DNA from: an uncultured Bacteroides sp. | Lineage (GTDB): Bacteria; Bacteroidota; Bacteroidia; Bacteroidales; Bacteroidaceae | Length of the DNA stretch: 64,000 nucleotides | Reading direction: 5' to 3' | NCBI RefSeq assembly: GCF_937912035.1 | Contig: NZ_CALDPF010000039.1 | Location: 124,001-188,000, forward strand | In this document: positions 24,711-33,093 of the stretch, one piece after another | Layout of the letters: each line of letters begins with the position of its first letter | How positions within the stretch are numbered: position 1 is the first letter of the stretch | Made by a program: the position numbers and the translations under genes | Notes under the pieces: model-generated | Told to the model about the DNA's origin: nothing | The model's database searches: none | The model's input: only the letters and a program-made list of their open reading frames with translations

Positions 24711-27700
24711 ATGAAAAAAAAATGTATTCCTCCACTATTGTGGAGTGTAAAAACGCGAAAAACAGCGTTTCCTAAAGTACCTGTCATTATGAAATCATTG
24801 TTTTATGCTTATTTACTAAGTTCGGCCGGTCTGGCTTATGCTTCTAATACTTATTCCCAGACCACTATGGTCAGCATTAACATGAAGAACCAGACTGTAA
24901 AAGAGGTTTTGAATGAAATAGAAAATACCACTGAATATTCATTCTTCTACAATAACAGTCATGTTGATCTTAATAGAAAAGTATCTGTAGATGTCAGTAA
25001 TGCAGACATTCTTGAAGTGCTTGATGATATGTTTGCCGGAACAAATGTTTCTTATACGGTGAAAGACAAAAGTATTGTCTTCTCTGTAAAAGAACAATCT
25101 CCTGTAGTGTCTCAGAATGAAAAGAAAATTACCGGTACAATAGTTGACCCAACCGGTTTGCCTATTATCGGTGCCAATGTTATGGTAAAGGGAACAACCA
25201 ATGGTACCATTACAGATATGGACGGTAAGTTTGCTTTAAATGTACCTGCCGGGGCTGTTTTGCAGATTTCTTATATAGGTTATGCAAATCAGGAAGTTAA
25301 AGTTGGAAATAGCAGTAATTTATCTATTACTTTGAATGAAGATACTCAGGCACTAGAAGAAGTTGTAGTTGTAGGTTATGGTTCAATGCGAAAAAAGGAC
25401 CTTACAGGTGCCGTAGCTCAAGTAAAACCGGCTGATTTAATGAAGGAAGGAATAACCAATGTACAGGATATGCTTAGAACAGGGGTACCAGGACTGAATG
25501 TAGGTGTTAGTTCTTCTGCAAAAGGTGGAGGATCACTCCAAATTAGAGGACAGCGTTCCCTTACAGCAGGAAACTCTCCTCTCTTGGTAGTGGATAATGT
25601 TATTTTTAATGGTGAACTATCAGAAATAAATCCTCAGGACATTGCTCAGATTGATGTTTTGAAAGATGCATCTTCTGCGGCTGTATTTGGTGCCCAGTCT
25701 GCTAATGGTGTAGTTATCATTACAACAAAGAAAGGTAAAGAAGGCAAGCCAAGAGTGAATTTTAATGCTAATTTCGGAATTATTGCTAATGATTATAAAC
25801 GTAAAGTTTATGATGCGGAAGGGTATTTGAATTTCCGCTCAGATTGGTATAACAGCCAGACCGGATTTGCAAATCCTGTAAAGTATATGAAGCCTACTGA
25901 GGAAAACCTTAAAAAATATGGCGTAACTCTTGATGAATGGAGAGCAATGTCTGAAGATAAAGGTTCAGACGATGAAATTTGGTTGAGTCGTTTAGGATTG
26001 TTTGATCAGGAAAAAGCAAATTATCTTGCTGGAAGAACATATGACTGGTATGATGAAGTTTATCGCACTGGCTTTAAACAGGATTATACAGCCAGCATAT
26101 CAGGGGCATCAGATAAGGTGAACTATTATTTTTCAATGGGTTATTTGAACTCAAAGAGTCAGACTATAGGAGATGATTATAGTGCTATACGTGCAAATAT
26201 GAAACTTGAAGCTACTGCCGCCGACTTTCTTACAATAGGTGCGAATGTGAATTTTCAGAATCGTGATGAAAGTGGAATAGCTTCTTCTTCTAATCTTATA
26301 ACTAAAAACTCTCCTTTTGCTTTGCCATACGATGAGAATGGAGAACTTGTTCGTTACCCAATGGGTGAGAATCCTTTGAATACTGGTAGTAACTTTCGCT
26401 TTGATAGGCAGTATCAGTCTAGAGAAAAAGGTTATACTGTCTTAAATTCTATATTGACTGCAAAACTTAAATTACCATTTAACATTACATATTCATTGAA
26501 TTTCTCTCCACGTTTTCAATGGTATCATAACCGTTATCATGAATCATCAAAACATCCAGCTTGGGCATCATCTCATAATGGTGCAGTTGATCGTGAACAG
26601 ACTCAGTGGTTCTCATGGTCTGTAAATAATTTGATTAACTGGGATTATACTTTTTTGAATAAGCACAAAATCAATGTAACTTTGGGACAAGAAGCAGAAG
26701 AATACCGTTCGTGGGGGGATGTAATTAACGCACGTGATTTTACACCTAGTGATGACCTTGGTTTTCATTTTACAGAAGGAGCCAATAAACTAAAAAGTGA
26801 CTTCTCATCCAATGATACTCATAGTACTGCCGCGGCATATTTTGCACGTGGATTTTATTCATACGATGATAAATATATGTTTACTTATACATTCCGACGT
26901 GATGGATATTCTGCGTTTGGAACATCAAATCCCTGGGCTAATTTTATGTCTGGAGCATTTGCATGGACATTTACTAATGAAAAGTTTTTCAATTGGGAAC
27001 CAATGAACTATGGTAAATTTAGAGCATCATGGGGATCTAATGGTAATAGAAGTGTTGGAGAGTATACTGCACTTTCTGATTTAACAACAGGTACTGGAGC
27101 ATATGGATATATAATGCCAGACGGATCTATTATACAGATTTCTCAATTATATGTTAATAGAATGGCAAATCCAAATTTGAAATGGGAAAGAACAACTTCA
27201 TGGAATTTCGGTGTTGATTTTGGATTCTTTGATAATCGTATAAGCGGTAGTTTGGAATATTATCACATGCCTACTACAGATTTGGTTATGAGCCAAAGTT
27301 TAAGCAGTATAACCGGTTTCACTAATATAACTACCAATCTTGGAGAAGTATTGAATAAAGGTTTTGAGATAACATTAAATACAGTAAATATCCAAAAAGA
27401 TAATTTTGAGTGGCGTTCAAGTTTAGGTATTTCTCATAATAAAAACAGAATAGTTCATTTATATTATACTTATGAGGATATAGTTGATGAAGATGGAAAT
27501 TTAATTGGACGTAAAGAAATTGACGATTTAAAAAATGGTTGGTTTATTGGTAAAGATATAAATGAAATATGGAATTATCAATACGATGGTATATGGCAGA
27601 ATGGTGAAGAGGAAGAAGCTGCAAAATATGGTCAGGTACCAGGAGACCCAAAGTTCAAAGATATATATGACGTGGAGAATCATCGATATTCAAATGAAGA

Positions 27701-28163
27701 TAAGGTCTTCTTAGGTTCTACTTCACCTAAAGTTTGTTGGACTTTCAGAAATGACTTCACACTATGGAGGAATCTTACAGCATCTGTAAATATTTATTCC
27801 AAGTGGGGACAAAAACAGTCTGAAGAATTTATGGCTACAGGATATGCGTACGAGCGCGAAAACACCTACGAATGGAAATATTGGACTCCAGAAAACCCTA
27901 CTAATAATTATGCTCGTCTTGGTGCGACAAATATCTCGGGTGGTCCACGTATAATTGACGGATCATTTATACGTCTTGAAAGCATAGCTTTGGAGTATTC
28001 AGTACCAAAGAAATTCCTATCTAAATTTAATATTGGTGGATTAAGAATTTCTGGTAGTGTTCGTAATGTTGCATGTTGGACGAAGGAATACCAGTGTAAT
28101 GATCCTGAATATGGTAATGTAGTTCCTTTAACATTTAATTTTGGTATAGGTTTAACTTTGTAA
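24711..28163 (+). CDS. SusC/RagA TonB-dependent outer-membrane transporter with STN domain (PUL 1)
   Basis: A 1150-residue glycan importer. After a long signal region (~1-45) comes an STN domain (~53-125; KNQTVKEVLNEIENTTEYSF), which signals to FecR. A carboxypeptidase-regulatory-like domain (~137-220; GTIVDPTGLPIIGANVMVKG) follows. The sequence EEVVVVGYGSMRKKDLTGAV marks the entry to the plug (~225-340; LKDASSAAVFGAQSANGVVI), and the rest is the 22-stranded barrel, ending in an aromatic/hydrophobic strand. It works with the SusD protein 12 bp downstream. The STN domain, absent from the PUL 2 SusC, matches the ECF/anti-sigma control seen here. Confidence 0.96.
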   Translation: MKKKCIPPLLWSVKTRKTAFPKVPVIMKSLFYAYLLSSAGLAYASNTYSQTTMVSINMKNQTVKEVLNEIENTTEYSFFYNNSHVDLNRKVSVDVSNADILEVLDDMFAGTNVSYTVKDKSIVFSVKEQSPVVSQNEKKITGTIVDPTGLPIIGANVMVKGTTNGTITDMDGKFALNVPAGAVLQISYIGYANQEVKVGNSSNLSITLNEDTQALEEVVVVGYGSMRKKDLTGAVAQVKPADLMKEGITNVQDMLRTGVPGLNVGVSSSAKGGGSLQIRGQRSLTAGNSPLLVVDNVIFNGELSEINPQDIAQIDVLKDASSAAVFGAQSANGVVIITTKKGKEGKPRVNFNANFGIIANDYKRKVYDAEGYLNFRSDWYNSQTGFANPVKYMKPTEENLKKYGVTLDEWRAMSEDKGSDDEIWLSRLGLFDQEKANYLAGRTYDWYDEVYRTGFKQDYTASISGASDKVNYYFSMGYLNSKSQTIGDDYSAIRANMKLEATAADFLTIGANVNFQNRDESGIASSSNLITKNSPFALPYDENGELVRYPMGENPLNTGSNFRFDRQYQSREKGYTVLNSILTAKLKLPFNITYSLNFSPRFQWYHNRYHESSKHPAWASSHNGAVDREQTQWFSWSVNNLINWDYTFLNKHKINVTLGQEAEEYRSWGDVINARDFTPSDDLGFHFTEGANKLKSDFSSNDTHSTAAAYFARGFYSYDDKYMFTYTFRRDGYSAFGTSNPWANFMSGAFAWTFTNEKFFNWEPMNYGKFRASWGSNGNRSVGEYTALSDLTTGTGAYGYIMPDGSIIQISQLYVNRMANPNLKWERTTSWNFGVDFGFFDNRISGSLEYYHMPTTDLVMSQSLSSITGFTNITTNLGEVLNKGFEITLNTVNIQKDNFEWRSSLGISHNKNRIVHLYYTYEDIVDEDGNLIGRKEIDDLKNGWFIGKDINEIWNYQYDGIWQNGEEEEAAKYGQVPGDPKFKDIYDVENHRYSNEDKVFLGSTSPKVCWTFRNDFTLWRNLTASVNIYSKWGQKQSEEFMATGYAYERENTYEWKYWTPENPTNNYARLGATNISGGPRIIDGSFIRLESIALEYSVPKKFLSKFNIGGLRISGSVRNVACWTKEYQCNDPEYGNVVPLTFNFGIGLTL

Positions 28164-28175
28164 ATTGAGATAATT

Positions 28176-30098
28176 ATGAGAAATTTTATATATTCAAAAA
28201 AACTTTTTATTACCTTATTATGTTCATCTATTTTATTTGGATGTACAGATGATTTTTTAAAACCTGATCCTCTTTCGTTTTATGAACCTTCTAATACATT
28301 TAAGACTCGTAAAGGATTAGAGTCGGCATTAGCTACATGTGATAAACATTTAAGAAATATGTATTTTTCATCAAGTATAGCAGATGGGGGACCAATAATA
28401 TCAGAATATTTTTTCTCTGACTTGGCTGTGAGTGGAACAACAGGACAATCTTCTGCTATTGGTACTGCTATAAATTTAAATGTATATATGACTCCTATAT
28501 ATACAGTTTCTACAAATAGTGCATATTGTAAGGATTTTTGGGATGTCTCTTTTAAAGGGATAAGATTTGCTAATTCAATTATTACAAATATCCAAGAAAT
28601 TGATGATATAGATGAAGAACTACGTAATGAAATGTTGGGGAGAGCATATTTCCATCGTGCATCAAAATATTATAGTTTAGTTTTTCAGTTTAAGGATGTT
28701 CCTTTATTTACTCAAGAAGTTAGAGGACCTAAATTTGATTATCAATCAACAAAACGTTCTGTAATTTTAGATATGATAACAAAAGATTTGGAATTTGCAG
28801 TACAATGGGTTCCTGATAAAGTAGAGTATGGAGGAATGATTTCCAAAGGCGCATGTCGCCATTTATTAATAAAATGCTATTTGGCTACGGGGCAGTTTGA
28901 CAAGGCTATAGAACAAGCAAATATATTAATAGATAAGTCTGGATATGAATTGATGAAAGAGCCTTTTGGTGATTTTATAAATCCAATGCCTGATGTTCAT
29001 AAGGTAACACGTAACGTAATATGGGATTTACATCGTCCGGAAAATAAAATGAACAATCAAAATAAGGAGGTTATTTTATGTTTGATAAATAGATATGGAT
29101 ACGAAGGGTTGAGTATTAGAACACAAATGATGAGAAACTGTGTTCCCTTTTGGCCTGCAGCAGGTTCTATAGGAATAATCACGCCAAGTGGTAAACAAGG
29201 AATGGATATAAGTAAGACTTATATTGATTATAGGAAAACTTATGGGAGAGGAGTTGCTAGAGTAAGACCTACAAATTATGCTCAATATGGATTATGGTTG
29301 AATGATCCTACAGATTTAAGACATAATTCTGATTGTGGAAATTGGGTTAATATGGAACAATTAAAATATAATCACCCTAATTTATTTAAGAATAATGATC
29401 CATATGCAGGTAAGAATATTCAATTATATGATGATAATGGAACTCTATTATGTACTGATACTATACGTAATTGGTTTGGTTGGCCACAATATAAAGTTTG
29501 GATAGAAGATCCATCACAAGAAAATGGTACAAATTATGATGGTGGTGAGGGAGATTGGTATATGTTTCGTCTAGCTGAAACATATTTATTGAGAGCGGAG
29601 GCATATATGTGGAAAGGAGATAAAGTTAACGCTGCAAAAGATATAAACGAAATCCGTAAACGTGCCAAATGTTCAAAATTATTTACTCCTGAAGAAATTA
29701 ATATGGGAGTAATAATGGATGAACGTGCACGTGAATTATATATGGAAGAATTCAGACATGTTGAGTTGAGCCGAGTATCTTATATATTTGCCCTTACAGG
29801 ACAAACTGATGAATTTGGTCAAACTTATTCGGAGGAAACAATATCTGATAACAGTTATTGGTGGCAACGTGTTAAGAAATATAATAATTTCTATAATTCA
29901 GGAATAAAGACACGTTCAAATGTTGAATATACCATATCACCATATCATATTTTCTTCCCAGTACCACAAAGTAGCATTGATGGTAATCGAGATGGTATTA
30001 TAAATCAAAATAAAGGTTACGCAGGTTACGAGAATAATATAAAACCTTTTGATAATATAGAAGATGCTATAAAATCTGAAATGGATTATAGTAATTGA
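28176..30098 (+). CDS. SusD/RagB surface glycan-binding lipoprotein (PUL 1)
   Basis: A 640-residue lipoprotein with signal LLCSSILFGC and the acylated Cys at ~23, followed by the DDFLKPDP start common to SusD proteins. Helical TPR-like units and FHRASKYYSLVFQF, TYLLRAEAYMWKGD and DERARELYMEEFRHVELSR are family landmarks. It caps the SusC channel and binds the polysaccharide at the cell surface. The gene is more A+T-rich than the housekeeping genes around it. A hairpin follows, separating susCD from the enzyme genes. Confidence 0.94.
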   Translation: MRNFIYSKKLFITLLCSSILFGCTDDFLKPDPLSFYEPSNTFKTRKGLESALATCDKHLRNMYFSSSIADGGPIISEYFFSDLAVSGTTGQSSAIGTAINLNVYMTPIYTVSTNSAYCKDFWDVSFKGIRFANSIITNIQEIDDIDEELRNEMLGRAYFHRASKYYSLVFQFKDVPLFTQEVRGPKFDYQSTKRSVILDMITKDLEFAVQWVPDKVEYGGMISKGACRHLLIKCYLATGQFDKAIEQANILIDKSGYELMKEPFGDFINPMPDVHKVTRNVIWDLHRPENKMNNQNKEVILCLINRYGYEGLSIRTQMMRNCVPFWPAAGSIGIITPSGKQGMDISKTYIDYRKTYGRGVARVRPTNYAQYGLWLNDPTDLRHNSDCGNWVNMEQLKYNHPNLFKNNDPYAGKNIQLYDDNGTLLCTDTIRNWFGWPQYKVWIEDPSQENGTNYDGGEGDWYMFRLAETYLLRAEAYMWKGDKVNAAKDINEIRKRAKCSKLFTPEEINMGVIMDERARELYMEEFRHVELSRVSYIFALTGQTDEFGQTYSEETISDNSYWWQRVKKYNNFYNSGIKTRSNVEYTISPYHIFFPVPQSSIDGNRDGIINQNKGYAGYENNIKPFDNIEDAIKSEMDYSN

Positions 30099-30151
30099 TT
30101 ATTCCAATGCTGGAATAACAAAATTTCTAATTAATCTTATAAATAACGATT

Positions 30152-30195
30152 AAGGTTTTAGGGGATAAGTATATAACACTCCTAAAACCTTTATT
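30152..30195 (+). terminator. Hairpin after susD (PUL 1)
   Basis: AAGGTTTTAGG (30152-30162) pairs with 30181-30191 and is followed by a short T-rich stretch. It probably lowers transcription into the sulfatase gene relative to susCD. Confidence 0.65.
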
Positions 30196-30216
30196 TATAG
30201 TTGAAAAAATATAATA

Positions 30217-31683
30217 ATGAAAAATTTCTATTTTCTTTCGTTGATTGGTCTAGTAAGTTCTACCAATTGTTTTAGTAATAAATATGTAATAAGAGAAAAA
30301 CGTCCTAATATACTTTTTATCTGTGTAGATGATTTACGTCGTGAGTTGGGGTGTTACGGTTCAGTTGTAAAGACTCCCAATATTGACAGATTAGCATCTG
30401 AAGGTAGTCTTTTCTTTAATCATTATGTTCAGGTACCAACCAGTGGTGCTTCTCGTGCAAGTATGCTAACTGGTCATTTACCAAGATGTGTGTCAGATCT
30501 TTCCAATGATGCATGTATAACAAGAATAGCCAATCAGCCTGAAAAAGAAACTCCAGAAACTATGTTCCATCATTTACGAAGAAATGGTTATTATACTGTT
30601 GGTATAGGTAAAATAAGTCATTCTGCGGATGGATTTGTGTATGGATACGAAGAACCAAAATCAAATAAATTAGAACTTCCTTATAGCTGGGATGAAATGT
30701 TATTTGATGCTGGAAAATGGGGTAATGGTTGGAATGCTTTTTTTGGATATTCTGACGGTAGTAACAGGCAAAGTATGAAGAAACAAGTAAAACCTTACGA
30801 ATGTGCAGAAACCGATGATGATGGTCTGCCAGATGGACTTACTGCAAATTTAGCTGTAAAGAAATTAAAAGAACTAGCTTTAGGTAATAAGCCTTTCTGT
30901 CTAGCCGTTGGTTTTTTTAAACCTCACCTTCCTTTTACGTCTCCGAAAAAGTATTGGGATCTTTATAATGAGGATTCAATCTCTCTTTCTCCTATGAAAG
31001 ATATTCCCGAAGGATGTAATTTGGCAACCCTTCATGGTAGCGGTGAATTTAATGGTTATCTTAAAGGTGATGAGAAAGCTTCATTAAAGAAAAATGTATC
31101 TGATAATTATGCTCGTAAACTTAGGCATGCTTATTATGCCTGTATTAGTTATACAGATGCCCAAATAGGTAAGGTCTTAAAAGCTCTTGAAGATTCTGGC
31201 GAAGCGGATAATACAATTGTTGTGCTTTGGGGAGACCATGGTTGGCATCTTGGTGATCTGCGTGTGTGGGGTAAACATACATTACATGAAACAGCATTGA
31301 GCAGTAGTTTGATAGTGAAAGCTCCAGGATACAAGTCTGGTCTAAAAAATACAAGAATAGTTAGTTCCATAGATATTTATCCTACCCTTATGGAATTATG
31401 TGGAATAAATCAGCCGAGAGGTCTTGATGGAAAGAGTTTTGTGTCATTACTTAATAATATTGACGATAAAAATTGGAGTGATGTTGCTTACAGTTATTTC
31501 AATAATGGAGTAAGTGTTAGAACTCCTGAATATCGTTTTTCACGTTATAAAAAAAGTCAAGTCATTATAACAGAATTGTATCGTTATGATGATGATAGAA
31601 TAGAGAAGAAGAATATAGCTGATGAAAATCCTGATGTTGTAGAAAATTTATTGCCTATTTGGAAGAAAGGTAAAACTTTTTAA
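30217..31683 (+). CDS. Sulfatase, S1 family, Ser-type (iduronate-2-sulfatase-like)
   Basis: A 488-residue secreted enzyme. The metal site opens with FICVDDLRRELGCYG. The formylglycine motif is S76-G-A-S-R followed by LTG (S-x-A-S-R type), so a serine, not cysteine, must be oxidised by an anaerobic sulfatase-maturating enzyme. GFFKPHLPFTSPKKYWDLY and VLWGDHGWHLGD resemble the iduronate-2-sulfatase-like subfamily (S1_7), which fits a sulfated uronic-acid polymer. An N-terminal signal (~1-21) places it in the periplasm. It is downstream of susD within PUL 1. Confidence 0.88.
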   Translation: MKNFYFLSLIGLVSSTNCFSNKYVIREKRPNILFICVDDLRRELGCYGSVVKTPNIDRLASEGSLFFNHYVQVPTSGASRASMLTGHLPRCVSDLSNDACITRIANQPEKETPETMFHHLRRNGYYTVGIGKISHSADGFVYGYEEPKSNKLELPYSWDEMLFDAGKWGNGWNAFFGYSDGSNRQSMKKQVKPYECAETDDDGLPDGLTANLAVKKLKELALGNKPFCLAVGFFKPHLPFTSPKKYWDLYNEDSISLSPMKDIPEGCNLATLHGSGEFNGYLKGDEKASLKKNVSDNYARKLRHAYYACISYTDAQIGKVLKALEDSGEADNTIVVLWGDHGWHLGDLRVWGKHTLHETALSSSLIVKAPGYKSGLKNTRIVSSIDIYPTLMELCGINQPRGLDGKSFVSLLNNIDDKNWSDVAYSYFNNGVSVRTPEYRFSRYKKSQVIITELYRYDDDRIEKKNIADENPDVVENLLPIWKKGKTF

Positions 31684-31837
31684 TAATGATTTTAGTATAA
31701 CCTTAATATATTTTAGTTTGAAAAGTTACTAGTATAAGATATATTTATCAATTATATCTATTAAGAATATTTATATGATATTTCTTTTGTTAAAGTATTT
31801 TTTTACTAACTAATTATATTATTAAAATCTTTGTATT

Positions 31838-33079
31838 ATGAATCTAAAACATTTGTCATTTTTATGTTTAGTATTTATTTTAATGCTTGCATCATGTACT
31901 CAACCAGAGAAGAATGAAACCGTAAAAACAGGGAAAGAAGATAGAGAGTTGTGGGTCAAAACTCTAACTAAAATAGCAGATCCAGTTCTTATTAATCTAG
32001 CCAATAATACTTTAAAGATGAATATGCCTCAGGAGTCTTTAGATAAGAATAGAGTAAAGAAATATTCTCATCTTGAGGCAGTTGGAAGAACTGTTTGTGG
32101 TATTTCTCCGTGGCTTGAACTTGGAGAAGATAATACAGAGGAAGGTAAATTGCGTGCAAAATACATAGAGTTAGCTTTAAAGGGACTTTCAAATGCCGTA
32201 AATCCTTCTTCTCCTGATTATCTCGATTTTGGTACTCCTTCACAACCGCTTGTTGACGCAGCATTTCTGGCTCAGGGATTATTGCGTGCCCCAAAACAGT
32301 TGTGGGGTAGAATGGATGATGTAACAAAGGAACGGATGATTACTGAACTGAAACGTTCTCGTGGAATTAAGCCAGGACAGAACAATTGGCTTCTTTTCGC
32401 ATCTATGGTTGAGGCTGCATTGCTTGAGTTTACAGGTGAATGTGATATGGAACGTCTGACATACGGTGTTGATACTTTCCGCGATAAATGGTATAAGGGA
32501 GATGGTGTATATGGTGACGGTCCTGCTTATCATGCTGACTACTATAACAGTTTTGTCATTCATCCTATGCTGACTGATGTACTTAATGTTATGGTTAAAC
32601 ACGATTTAGAAGGTTATGATGAGTTTTTACCTGTTCAGTTGAAACGTTTGACCAGATATGCAGAACAGCAAGAAAGAATGATTTCCCCAGAAGGTGCTTA
32701 TCCTGTAGTTGGTCGTTCAATTGTTTATCGTGTTGGGGCATTTCATGCTCTTGCTCATGCTTCATTGATTCATAAGCTCCCAAAGTCTGTTGTCCCGTCT
32801 CAGGTGAGGTGTGCTTTGACTGCCGTTATTTCACGTCAGTTTTCTGCACCAAATACATTTTGTGATAATGGTTGGTTACGTATAGGTTTTGCCGGAAGTC
32901 AGATTAATATGTCTGAAGGATATATTAATACTGGTAGTACTTATTTATGTACATCAGGATTTCTGGCTTTAGGATTGCCGGAAACAGACCCTTTTTGGAG
33001 TGAACCATTTACGTCATGGACAGGCTTAAAAGCTTGGAATGGCGAAGATGTTAAAGCGGATCATGCTATTAGAAACTAA
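31838..33079 (+). CDS. DUF2264 lipoprotein, likely GH154-type glycoside hydrolase
   Basis: A 413-residue lipoprotein (signal ending MLASC, acylated Cys ~20). The whole chain is DUF2264: WVKTLTKIADPVLINLA, FLAQGLLRAPKQLWGRMD, NNWLLFASMVEAALLEF and DGPAYHADYYNSFVIHPM suggest an (alpha/alpha)6 barrel. From memory, CAZy classes DUF2264 proteins with family GH154, which includes beta-glucuronidases; I am moderately sure of this. Removal of glucuronic acid would fit the sulfatase upstream and the lyase/GH105 fusion 14 bp downstream. The 155-bp gap before it contains only A+T-rich DNA. Confidence 0.78.
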   Translation: MNLKHLSFLCLVFILMLASCTQPEKNETVKTGKEDRELWVKTLTKIADPVLINLANNTLKMNMPQESLDKNRVKKYSHLEAVGRTVCGISPWLELGEDNTEEGKLRAKYIELALKGLSNAVNPSSPDYLDFGTPSQPLVDAAFLAQGLLRAPKQLWGRMDDVTKERMITELKRSRGIKPGQNNWLLFASMVEAALLEFTGECDMERLTYGVDTFRDKWYKGDGVYGDGPAYHADYYNSFVIHPMLTDVLNVMVKHDLEGYDEFLPVQLKRLTRYAEQQERMISPEGAYPVVGRSIVYRVGAFHALAHASLIHKLPKSVVPSQVRCALTAVISRQFSAPNTFCDNGWLRIGFAGSQINMSEGYINTGSTYLCTSGFLALGLPETDPFWSEPFTSWTGLKAWNGEDVKADHAIRN

Positions 33080-33093
33080 TAAATTTAAGAAAG